From: DASVNK01 sp964478815
GTDB taxonomy: Bacteria; Verrucomicrobiota; Verrucomicrobiia; Limisphaerales; SXQI01
Direction: 5' to 3'
Length of the DNA stretch: 16,095 nucleotides
NCBI GenBank assembly: GCA_964478815.1
Contig: CAYZKY010000144.1
Location: forward strand, 1 to 16,095
In this document: in pieces, positions 1 through 7,079 of the stretch
Numbering within the stretch: the first letter of the stretch is position 1
Layout of the letters: each line of letters begins with the position of its first letter
Notes under the pieces: model-generated
Seen by the model: only the letters and a program-made list of their open reading frames with translations
Database searches by the model: none
Told to the model about the DNA's origin: nothing
Program-made: the position numbers and the translations under genes

Positions 1-1
1 C

Positions 2-357
2 GAACCTAAAATTCTTCTCTGCCCTCATCCACTGAAAACGTCGAAGAACCACAAATAAGAACTCAATACGGGCATGACATCAGCCGTGGTTGGTTTGCGG
101 AAACGATTTTGGAGTTTGCAACTGTTGATCCAAAATCTACACGGTTTAGATATGCGCTGGAAGGAGGAAAGCGTCAGGCGTTTTCGGATCACCATGTGAA
201 TTTGGAGGAACTAAAGGCCCGATTGAATGATCTCTTCTTGATGTTCCACCATCTTAAGATGGCACAGATGCCCCGTTCCAAAGACGATTCTACTCAGACC
301 AATGTGGGCATCGTTCCTACTGCGTCGCAAGAGCCGAAGCCTCAAGCTGCTCCTTAG
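2..357 (+). pseudogene. C-terminal part of an unknown protein, probably frameshifted
   Basis: I do not recognise the family. Positions 58-357 read as a coherent soluble protein tail (QYGHDISRGWF, then FRYALEGGK, then NLEELKARLNDLF), continuous across the only plausible internal start, a TTG at 109. Upstream, this frame meets a TAA at 7-9. The neighbouring frame from position 2 reads protein-like up to a TAA at 56-58 (ILLCPHPLKTSKNHK). The simplest reading is one gene that enters from the left edge and has lost its frame near position 55. If annotated as intact it would be an 82-residue protein starting at TTG 109. Its last 41 bases overlap the end of the convergent gene at 317. Confidence 0.5.
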
Positions 358-748
358 TATATTTGCCGAACATTTGTTCGCGGATGAGTTTGGCGGCTTC
401 GCGGCGGTCCTCGATTTGCAGGGCGCCGGAGGCTTTGAGTTTGTCGATGTGCTTTAAGACGAGGTCGGCGACATCGAGTTCGAAGCGGGCGCGTTCCAGT
501 TTGAGGCGTTCCATGCTGATGCGTTGTTCGCGGAGGCGGACGACCAGGCCGACGACCTCGCGGTAGAGGCTGGGGGTGATTTTGTCTTCGTTGACGACTT
601 CCATGTCGCGGTTGATGAGCATGGAGATGACGGCTTCCTCGACAGTCTCGGCGTCGGTGCCGCTCATGACGAGTTCGCGGGCGGCTTCGGCTTGTTCGCG
701 GAGGTTGCGGCGGCTGAGGGAGACTTTGCGGGCCTGATAAAATACCAT
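317..748 (-). CDS. Hypothetical helical protein, 5' end interrupted by an amber codon
   Basis: This 143-residue product is unrecognised. It is highly charged and probably nearly all helical. A stretch around residues 62-95 (REVVGLVVRLREQ, then RLKLERARFELDVADLVLKHID) looks like a coiled coil, and the tail ends KLIREQMFGKYTKEQLEAS. The same frame continues upstream through a TAG at 763-761 to an ATG at 829, adding MAGKTSAQILTSAKRTFAEF, which also reads as real protein. The native gene was therefore probably 165 residues from 829, and the stop is codon 23. Translation could restart at ATG 748. The general look resembles small phage packaging or DNA-binding proteins, but no motif proves that. 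Confidence 0.5.
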   Translation of the reverse strand: MVFYQARKVSLSRRNLREQAEAARELVMSGTDAETVEEAVISMLINRDMEVVNEDKITPSLYREVVGLVVRLREQRISMERLKLERARFELDVADLVLKHIDKLKASGALQIEDRREAAKLIREQMFGKYTKEQLEASALATQ

Positions 749-915
749 CTGTTTGCCGCTCTAGACGCCGAATTCGGCGAAGGTGCGTTTGGCGGAGGTG
801 AGGATTTGGGCAGAAGTTTTACCGGCCATTTTAATCGTCCAGTGAATAGCCACCAGCGGCAAGCCGCTTCATCAAGGCTAGGCCAGCAACCCAGCTTTTG
901 CGTGTGCGATGACAA

Positions 916-1581
916 ATGTCTTTATCAATTCTACTGGACGAAGCCAATCGCCTTTCCAATCATGCAGACATGCCAAAACCTCTCCTTCGAGAACTGTTCG
1001 GGCCCAGCCGCGACGAAATCTGGCGGCAGTTGGCGAGCGAACTCGACGCCAACTATGTCGATGGCGATTTTTGGAAGCGCAGTAAAATTCAGGCCTCCCA
1101 CGCCGGCTGGCTCATCACCTTGGAAGAACACGGCAAGTACCACCACACCCGCCTGCGCGCGCCCTTTTTGAATCCGGGCGGTTTTCGCTTTACCGTTTAT
1201 CGCCAGGGAATTTTCACCGAACTCGGCAAATACCTGGGCATGCAGGACGTGGAGGTAGGGCATCCAGATTTTGACCGCGATTTTGTCATCAAAGGCACAG
1301 ACCCTACGAAGCTCCGGCAGATCTTTGCCAATGCGCGCATCCGGGAGTTGATCGCCGCCCAGCCTCGGATTCATTTCGAAGTCAAAGATGCCGGCAGCAT
1401 TTTTGAGCGGACTCTTTTTGCCGAAAAACCGCCGGAAAATCTCGATGTGCTCGAATTTGAGATCCACTCGCGGCCGTCACTCAAGGAGAAGGAGCTTCTT
1501 CGGCTTTTGTTCGATCTCTTTGCCGAAACGCTGGATGAGCTTTGCCGGATGGGAACAGCCCGAAGCGCGCAGGCTAAATGA
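916..1581 (+). CDS. Conserved hypothetical protein, DUF3137-like
   Basis: A 221-residue cytosolic protein without a signal peptide or membrane span. An early block (IWRQLASELDANYVDGDFWK, residues 36-55) is followed by YHHTRLRAPFLNPGGFRFTVY (about 75-95), by KYLGMQDVEVGHPDFDRDFV (about 105-124), and by a helical C-terminus (LLRLLFDLFAETLDELCRMG). The arrangement 'conserved pair/FD..F/IKG.D...lr.if' recalls DUF3137-type proteins of unknown function; that assignment is from memory and tentative. It starts at ATG 916 with no clear Shine-Dalgarno sequence. It is divergent from the interrupted gene at 829 and is followed immediately by the ISAs1 scrap, so it probably stands alone. Confidence 0.7.
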   Translation: MSLSILLDEANRLSNHADMPKPLLRELFGPSRDEIWRQLASELDANYVDGDFWKRSKIQASHAGWLITLEEHGKYHHTRLRAPFLNPGGFRFTVYRQGIFTELGKYLGMQDVEVGHPDFDRDFVIKGTDPTKLRQIFANARIRELIAAQPRIHFEVKDAGSIFERTLFAEKPPENLDVLEFEIHSRPSLKEKELLRLLFDLFAETLDELCRMGTARSAQAK

Positions 1582-1591
1582 ATCTGCGGCG

Positions 1592-1726
1592 CCGCAACCG
1601 TTGCGCGCGCTGGAACTGAGCGGCTGCCTCGTCACGCTGGATGCGATCGGTTGCCAAAAGGAAATCGCGCGGGAGATCGAAGAGGCGGACACGGAGTATG
1701 TTTTGGCTCTTCAAGGCAACCAGTAA
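1592..1726 (+). mobile_element. ISAs1-family transposase fragment
   Basis: About 44 codons in one frame match the central DDE region of ISAs1-family transposases: LVTLDAIGCQKEIAREIEE followed by YVLALQGNQ. The Asp of TLDA is a catalytic DDE acidic residue in this family. The frame stops with TAA directly after GNQ, where an intact transposase would run on for well over 100 residues. There is no N-terminal half and I could not find terminal inverted repeats. It overlaps no complete gene and begins right after the preceding stop, so it is a decayed scrap. Confidence 0.72.
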
Positions 1727-2245
1727 ACCATGCGCCGCAGCCAGCGGTCAAATGATCGAGCGAATTGGTAGTATCCTAATTTGAAATTTGTGCTGAAACA
1801 CGCGCTATTTTTGAGAGGCCATTGTTCTTCTTGTTGGGCAAGTCGCGATACGGCTCAATAATCAGGCCGTGTTCTGATATGAATAAAAATAACTGATCTT
1901 ATATTTGGCAAAAACTGTTCCATGAGCGAATCTTATTTATGATTTTTTGCGAACCGATCTCCAAAAGGAAGACCGATCAGGAAGCCATCGAGCGGATCGT
2001 TCGAATTCTGACTGAGCAACGTAACCAGTGAAACAAAGTCAATCAGAGAGGCTGCTGGTGTTGAACTTCTCCCGCCGGAGACTTCAAGGTTCGCAACATC
2101 AAAAAAAGCCGTGATAAATTTGTAACGAGGTCAAAAAAAACCGGGGATTCGTCACCAGCTTTTACACTGGGAGAGGATTGGCCCCCGGACAGTGAAACCA
2201 CTATCGCAAGGGCATCGTCAAGTGTCAACGAAGTTTTTTTCGGAC
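1727..2245. other. Gene-poor spacer, AT-rich
   Basis: No gene of convincing length lies here. A 30-codon frame at 1939-2031 (ATG to TGA) is open, but I see no ribosome site or family signature. Base composition is lower in GC than the region after 3.4 kb. The spacer between a transposase scrap and an Abi-like gene fits a site of past insertion and deletion. No clear promoter could be assigned for the downstream gene. Confidence 0.5.
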
Positions 2246-2896
2246 ATGGAGAGGGTTTTATCCACGCCTCGATTCGATTCGTATCGAAAGAACGGAGAAA
2301 CCCCCGAGGAAGCGTTTTGTAAGTACTTGTGGAATGCAAGGTTGTGCGAAAGTTTGTATCCATCCCTTCACTTTCTTGAAGTCGCATTTAGAAATGCAGT
2401 TCATGCCGAGATTTCCAAATCATGCGGAGACTGCCAGTGGCTTTTGTCGAGGCACAGGTTTCTTGACGTCAAGGAGCGCGATAAGATTACGAATGCCGAA
2501 GAAGGTCTTCGAATAAGGAAGCAACCAATTACCGAACCGTATCTCATCTCTGAATTGGGATTTGGATTTTGGACAAGTTTGCTTGATGCAAGGTATGATG
2601 TGCTCTGGCACCAGATAATCATTGGAGTTTTTCCGCACATGCTAAAATCGATTCGGACTAGAAAGACGGCGTCAAGGTTGATGAACGAAGTACGCCGACT
2701 ACGAAACGCCGCGCTTCACCATCATTCCATTTGGCATTGGGGAGACTTGCGTGAGCAACACGAAAACATCCATACGCTACTCGGCTACATCTGCACATCG
2801 ATTGCCTTGATGGCCAAGCGGGTTGATCGATTCAAAACGACCCACTCGGGAACTCACACCCAGTTCGCGTCTGTCTTGAACAATCTGCCCAGTTAA
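2246..2896 (+). CDS. Abi-like HEPN-domain protein (putative RNase defence protein)
   Basis: A 216-residue protein resembling the Abi-like (Abi_2/AbiD-type) family. The N-terminal pattern MERVLSTPRFDSYRKNG followed by LWNARLCESLYPSLHFLEVA is typical, including the E-x3-RN site at residues 45-50. Near the C-terminus RRLRNAALHHH supplies the HEPN motif R-x4-H (Arg153, His158), the usual metal-independent RNase centre. Proteins of this kind act in abortive infection, usually as cytosolic RNases; activity here is inferred. I chose ATG 2246 because family similarity begins there; a GTG at 2192 in the same frame would add 18 unconvincing residues. No antitoxin partner is adjacent, and it lies near a transposase remnant, as often seen for mobile defence genes. 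Confidence 0.75.
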   Translation: MERVLSTPRFDSYRKNGETPEEAFCKYLWNARLCESLYPSLHFLEVAFRNAVHAEISKSCGDCQWLLSRHRFLDVKERDKITNAEEGLRIRKQPITEPYLISELGFGFWTSLLDARYDVLWHQIIIGVFPHMLKSIRTRKTASRLMNEVRRLRNAALHHHSIWHWGDLREQHENIHTLLGYICTSIALMAKRVDRFKTTHSGTHTQFASVLNNLPS

Positions 2897-3187
2897 GATG
2901 CCGCCAGCGATTCGTCCCATCCTGTATTGAGATGGAATCAACCTTGACCCATCCCACGCCCCGTTGGATAGTAACGGCATGACGACTCAATTTGAGGCGT
3001 CATTGCGAACCGGGGCCGTTCTTGATCGAACCGCTCCGTTTCCCAATGACCCGCCGACAGCGGTAATTTTTCGCACTCTTGGCCTCTCCATGCCCTCCTT
3101 GGGCCTCCACTCGCTCCAGCGCGTGCCGGTGGCCTGGTTCCTGAAACCCGCCTCCCGACCTGAAGACTTACCCGCCGATGCGGGTGC

Positions 3188-3368
3188 ATTGACACACATT
3201 GACACACCGGCTTACACAGATTTACACACCCATTTACACAGATTTACACGCAATTTACACACGATTTACACACCTCATTTTCACGCAACTATCTCAGGAT
3301 CAATTAGTTCCGTAAAAACCGCCTCCCCCCCACCACCATCCCCCCCCCATCCCCCCCGATTTACACAC
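3188..3368. repeat. Cluster of ATTTACACAC-type 10-mers at near-helical spacing
   Basis: Copies of a 10-mer close to ATTTACACAC start at 3188 and 3198 (both ATTGACACAC), about 3210 (partial), 3220, 3232, 3242, 3253, 3264 and 3277 (degenerate), with a final exact copy at 3359. Starts are 10-13 bp apart, about one helical turn. It may be a slippage-born repeat or a protein-binding array. The function is unknown. Confidence 0.7.
3322..3357 (-). other. G-quadruplex-forming tract
   Basis: The plus strand has C runs of 7 (3325-3331), 9 (3340-3348) and 7 (3351-3357) with short spacers, so the minus strand has three long G runs that can be split to supply the four tracts of a quadruplex. It lies about 125 bp upstream of the M20 gene start. 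Folding is predicted only. Confidence 0.5.
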
Positions 3369-3480
3369 CCAACCCATGCATGGATCGCCGGAACAAATCG
3401 CACCCCGATGCGGTCGCCATCGTTCCATCACGCACCAAGTTCTTTACCCTCCAGCACCTTCGCGGCACACTGCCCTCCGC

Positions 3481-4959
3481 ATGCCCGCGAACCGAATTCT
3501 TCCTCCCGGCTTCTCTTTCCTTCCGCTGTTCCGCGCCGCCCTCATGTTGCTTGTGTTCCTTGTGGGATCGAAGCCCACCGTCTCAGCGGGCGAAAGCGAG
3601 AAGCGCGCCGCCCTCGCTTCCATCGAAAGCGACCGCGCGGAGTGGATCGCGCTGAGCGACCAGATCTGGCGCTGGGCCGAAACATCGCTGCTCGAGACCA
3701 ACTCGGCCAAGGAGCTTTCGGACCGCGCCGAACGCCTCGGCTTTGCCGTGCAGCGTGGCGTGGCGCAAATGCCCACGGCGTTTATCGCGAGCTACGGCAG
3801 CGGCCGGCCGATCATCGGCATTGTGGGAGAATACGATGCCCTGCCCGGTCTTTCGCAAAAGGCTACCGTGTTTTACGAGCCGCGGGAAGAGGGCGCGCCC
3901 GGACATGGCTGCGGCCACAATCTCTTCGGCGTGGGCAGCCTGGCAGCGGCCAGTGCCATCAAGGAACTGATCGCGGCCAAAAAGTTGTCGGGCACCATCC
4001 GATACTATGGCACGCCGGCGGAGGAGCGTTTCGGGGGGAAATCTTACATGGCCCGGGCCGGCTTGTTCGCCGACCTGGACGTGTGTCTGGCCTGGCATCC
4101 CTCCGATCGCACTCGCGCCACCGCTACCACCGGCCAAGCCCTGGTGGACATCGCCGTCGATTTTCGCGGACGGGCCTCCCACGCGGCGGTCGATCCCTGG
4201 AATGGCCGGAGTGCTCTGGATGCCTTGGAGCTTTTTACGCACGGGCTGAACTTGCTGCGCGAGCATGTCAAACCCACCGTCCGGATCCACTACACGATTC
4301 AGCAAGGGGGCGACGTTCCGAACATCGTGCCTGAACGCGCCCGGCTCTGGTGCTGGCTGCGCGATGCCACATATCCCGGTGTCGAGGAGGTGCTGACCCG
4401 GGTCCGCGCGATGGCGCAGGGCGCGGGCCTCATGGCCGGGGTCGAGTCCAAGCTCACCGTCCAGGAAGGCGTCTATGAACGCTTGATCAATCAGCAGGGC
4501 TTGCTCGTGCTCCACACGAATCTGGTCTGGGTGGGAGCCCCGGTCTTCACGGACGAGGAACAGCAGTTTGCGCGCGCCATCCAGCGGTCCTCCCGAGTCA
4601 AGGACAGCGGACTGAGAACGGTCATCGATCCCGTCGAGGGACAGGAGTTCGAGGGCGGTTCGACCGATCTGGGAGACGTGAGCTATCTCGCGCCGCTGCT
4701 CCACCTCGATGTGGCCTGCGCGCCGTTCGAAGCCCCCTGGCATGCCTGGCCGGTCGTGGCCTGCGGCGGCATGTCCATTGGGCACAAGGGAATGTTACAA
4801 GCGGCCAAGGCGCTGGCGGCGACGATGGTCGACCTCTTCGAGCACGAGCCCATCCGCCGCGCCATTCGTCAGGAATTCGAAGCAAAGACCAAGGGGATCA
4901 CCTACCGGGCCATGATTCCCGACGGCCCGCCGCCGATCAACAGAGCGCGGGGGCAATAA
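3481..4959 (+). CDS. Exported M20D-family amidohydrolase (AbgB-like)
   Basis: A 492-residue zinc peptidase/amidohydrolase of the M20D type, the family of p-aminobenzoyl-glutamate hydrolase subunit B and N-acyl amino acid amidases. Visible motifs: GEYDALPG (about 116-123), GHGCGHN metal-site loop (141-147), GTPAEE with the catalytic Glu pair (177-182), WHP (205-207), the dimerisation-domain SHAA (234-237), GGDVPNIVPE (about 276-285) and the late metal ligand in IGHKGM (His435). I chose ATG 3481 because it gives a proper signal peptide: a hydrophobic stretch from FLPLFRAALMLLVFLV ending in VSA before GES. An ATG at 3376 would put 35 unlikely residues before it. Relatives are usually cytosolic, so the export signal is notable. 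It probably trims acylated amino acids or peptides in the periplasm; the substrate is unknown. Confidence 0.88.
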   Translation: MPANRILPPGFSFLPLFRAALMLLVFLVGSKPTVSAGESEKRAALASIESDRAEWIALSDQIWRWAETSLLETNSAKELSDRAERLGFAVQRGVAQMPTAFIASYGSGRPIIGIVGEYDALPGLSQKATVFYEPREEGAPGHGCGHNLFGVGSLAAASAIKELIAAKKLSGTIRYYGTPAEERFGGKSYMARAGLFADLDVCLAWHPSDRTRATATTGQALVDIAVDFRGRASHAAVDPWNGRSALDALELFTHGLNLLREHVKPTVRIHYTIQQGGDVPNIVPERARLWCWLRDATYPGVEEVLTRVRAMAQGAGLMAGVESKLTVQEGVYERLINQQGLLVLHTNLVWVGAPVFTDEEQQFARAIQRSSRVKDSGLRTVIDPVEGQEFEGGSTDLGDVSYLAPLLHLDVACAPFEAPWHAWPVVACGGMSIGHKGMLQAAKALAATMVDLFEHEPIRRAIRQEFEAKTKGITYRAMIPDGPPPINRARGQ

Positions 4960-5040
4960 GCGGCGAAGCCACTCAAGTGGCCGAACTCAGCCGCTGGTCG
5001 GCGGAATAATTGTTCACGAGTTTGGCGAAAGGATTTGGAT

Positions 5041-5451
5041 ATGACGAAAGCCAGCAGTCGAACACAAATCTCGTTAATGCTGGCGGTGCCGGACACACCG
5101 ACGGCCGTGGAGTGGTATCAGCGGGCGCTGGGGGCGCGGTTGTTGTGGAGCATGGGGTCGGTCGCCGGGTTGGAGATCGATGGTGCGCCATTTTTTCTGC
5201 ATGAACCGGTGCCGCAACGTTTCGCGGATCCGCAGGCGCTCGGGCTCACGACCGTGCGGATCGAGCTCTTCGTGGAGGATCCGGATACGATGATCGCCCG
5301 GGCCGTGGAGGCGGGGGCGACAGGCGGGCATTTGCAGGATTATGAGGCGCCGTGGGGCACGCACCGCCAGGGGGGCTTCATGGACCCGTACGGCCATGTG
5401 TGGCAGGTGGGGGATCGTTCGCCGCTTTCGCGGTGGCCACCCGAGTCCTGA
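5041..5451 (+). CDS. VOC-fold (glyoxalase/PhnB-like) protein
   Basis: A 136-residue protein of the vicinal-oxygen-chelate superfamily. It shows the usual start (ISLMLAVPDTPTAVEWYQRALGA), a central FFLHEP, and the typical end FMDPYGHVWQVGD. It resembles the PhnB-like/glyoxalase-bleomycin-resistance subgroup, in which metal ligands are variable, so no reaction can be assigned. ATG 5041 is preferred over the TTG at 5035 because AAAGGA sits 7 bases upstream of the ATG. It follows the M20 gene by 81 bp on the same strand and ends 9 bp before the end of the convergent ceramidase-like gene. Confidence 0.85.
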   Translation: MTKASSRTQISLMLAVPDTPTAVEWYQRALGARLLWSMGSVAGLEIDGAPFFLHEPVPQRFADPQALGLTTVRIELFVEDPDTMIARAVEAGATGGHLQDYEAPWGTHRQGGFMDPYGHVWQVGDRSPLSRWPPES

Positions 5452-5460
5452 CGGCGGCTC

Positions 5461-6852
5461 CTATGGTTTCAGGAGTTTGCGGATGGCGTTGAGCAGGATG
5501 GCTTCGCTTTCCGGGGCGACGTTCGAGGCAGTCGGGCCGGTTTCATAACCGCCTTCGTCGTAGGAAGCAGCGGTGCCGATGTAGAACGGCCCGTAATCGC
5601 CGTACGCCGCCATCGTCACGAACAGATCGGGGCGCTCGGCCTTGGCGGCCAATTGGAACTCGACGAAAAGTTCGCCCGGCATGTGCAGGATGCGGGCGCG
5701 GCCCAGCCGGAGGCAGGAGATTTCGATGCGATGGCCGGCGGCGCACCGCCGAAGCCAGGCGAGGCGGCTGGGAATTCCGCGGGTCACGGCCAGTTCCGGC
5801 TGTGTTCGAAGGGTTTCTTCGAGCGCACTCGGCGCCAGGGCCTTGGAAGGAGGCAACGCCACCGGCTCGAAAGCCCAGCCGACATCCGCGGCGGTGATCG
5901 GTTCGCGGCGGGTCTTTTCCCAGGCTTCGCTCATCCCCCGGGCGAGGCGCTCGGCCAATGTCAGGCGGTTGGTGCGGGCGCCATCGTTATACTTGCCGGC
6001 CCCGATGTTGCCGCCCGCTCCGTCAAAATGGACGTGCAGCGCCTCCGGGATGCTGAGCTCCCGGAGAAAACGAGCCACGCCGGGAAAATCCGGATTCGGG
6101 ATGCCGGTGCGGTAGTAGCTTTGCGGGTGTGTGGCGTAGTAGCTGAGAATCGCGACGGGCTTCTCGCCGTTCCAGAAACTCACGAGGTCGACCATCGGAT
6201 CGATCAGGCCGACTGGTTCGGCGCGCACGGCGGGGTCCGTGGTGGCCGTCCAGCGAACGGCGCGCACCTTGCCGTCGGGGCCCAGGATGCGGCGGTTCGA
6301 GGCGACGCCCTCGACCGCCGCCTGCCCGACCCCGAGGTGCGTGACGGGCTCCGCCTTCGGAATCGCCTGGCGGATCGCTTCCTCCAGACGGGCCAGTACC
6401 TGCCGCTGGAAAGTGCTCTCGTACTGGCGGGGATTGGTGCCGGCGGCCTTGGCGATGGCTTCGGCCGAGAAGTCGCACTCCGGCGCATCGTGTTGATGCA
6501 GGGTATGCACCGCCACGCGGCTGGGCACGGTCCCGGCGGCGCGGGCGAGGCTTGCCCGAAAAACATCGTGGCTTTCATTGGCGATGCCGATCCAATCGAC
6601 AGCGCAAAGGACGATCGGTTCGCCTGAGCCGAGAAGAACGATGCCGCGGGCCCGCAAGCCGAGATTCCAGTGATTGGTCACCGGATCGTAGGCCATCATC
6701 GAACCGATCGGCGGGGTGGCATCGATATCGAAACGGGCGACGCGCAAGCCGCCCTCGGCCCCCCGGCCTAGAAAGGGTGCGGCCCAAAGCAGGCAGAAAA
6801 TCCAAAGCAGCAGGCCAAAACGCCGCCGACTCATGCGAGGAATCGATTTCAT
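5461..6852 (-). CDS. Exported neutral/alkaline ceramidase-like protein
   Basis: A 463-residue protein similar to the N-terminal domain of neutral/alkaline non-lysosomal ceramidases, a group common in Planctomycetes and Verrucomicrobia. It opens with a signal sequence (RRRFGLLLWIFCLLWAAPF). FDIDATPPIG follows (about 41-50), then the histidine-rich metal site HTLHQHDAP (116-124), the second metal-site segment ATHPQS (240-245) and GAGGNIGAGKYNDG (278-291). The C-terminal immunoglobulin-like domain of true ceramidases is not evident, so it may act on another N-acyl or ester substrate. The start at ATG 6852 is chosen over a TTG at 6906 because the signal peptide begins there; ATG 6834 is also possible. 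It is divergent from the sigma-factor gene. Confidence 0.8.
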   Translation of the reverse strand: MKSIPRMSRRRFGLLLWIFCLLWAAPFLGRGAEGGLRVARFDIDATPPIGSMMAYDPVTNHWNLGLRARGIVLLGSGEPIVLCAVDWIGIANESHDVFRASLARAAGTVPSRVAVHTLHQHDAPECDFSAEAIAKAAGTNPRQYESTFQRQVLARLEEAIRQAIPKAEPVTHLGVGQAAVEGVASNRRILGPDGKVRAVRWTATTDPAVRAEPVGLIDPMVDLVSFWNGEKPVAILSYYATHPQSYYRTGIPNPDFPGVARFLRELSIPEALHVHFDGAGGNIGAGKYNDGARTNRLTLAERLARGMSEAWEKTRREPITAADVGWAFEPVALPPSKALAPSALEETLRTQPELAVTRGIPSRLAWLRRCAAGHRIEISCLRLGRARILHMPGELFVEFQLAAKAERPDLFVTMAAYGDYGPFYIGTAASYDEGGYETGPTASNVAPESEAILLNAIRKLLKP

Positions 6853-7079
6853 GGGAGCAGGCTGAGCCTCGGCGCTAAGATTTTCAAGCGCCGTTCGAAA
6901 GCGCAACCAAGTCGAATCCGAAACGCCTGGAGTGGCGTAGAGATGTTATCGCTGTTGTCCGGGGCGATTTCATTGGAATAATCCACGGAGTTTGGGCGGT
7001 GGGATTGAGCCAGTCTTGGACGGGTGTCTGGCCTGTTCCGGCGGGTAACCTTTGGGAGGCGGCGTTGTCTGGCGGGTGT

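Larger units (their letters stand above)
2897..3480. other. Gene-free spacer with short repeats and C-tracts
   Basis: No convincing gene. The first 280 bp are ordinary mixed sequence; open frames across it on both strands look like chance frames. From 3188 it carries the ATTTACACAC repeat cluster, and 3322-3357 has three long C runs; both are listed separately. It separates the accessory segment from the M20 gene. Confidence 0.6.

Noticed and set aside
844..915. tRNA or other structured RNA in the gap between divergent genes
   Set aside because: Only a short AGCGGC/GCCGCT hairpin is seen; there is no cloverleaf and no anticodon arm.
1939..2031. 30-codon open frame in the spacer
   Set aside because: No ribosome site, homology cue or conserved context; too short to support alone.
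2043..2387. 114-codon minus-strand frame overlapping the Abi-like gene start
   Set aside because: It has no recognisable domain and conflicts with the conserved N-terminus of the Abi-like protein.
3188..3368. CRISPR array
   Set aside because: Units are about 10 bp with no unique 30-bp spacers, and no cas genes are present.
3583..4785. 400-codon minus-strand frame opposite the M20 gene
   Set aside because: The plus strand has all M20D metal-site motifs; the minus frame shows no family feature.
5653..6627. Plus-strand frame opposite the ceramidase-like gene
   Set aside because: Antisense shadow of a well-supported gene.
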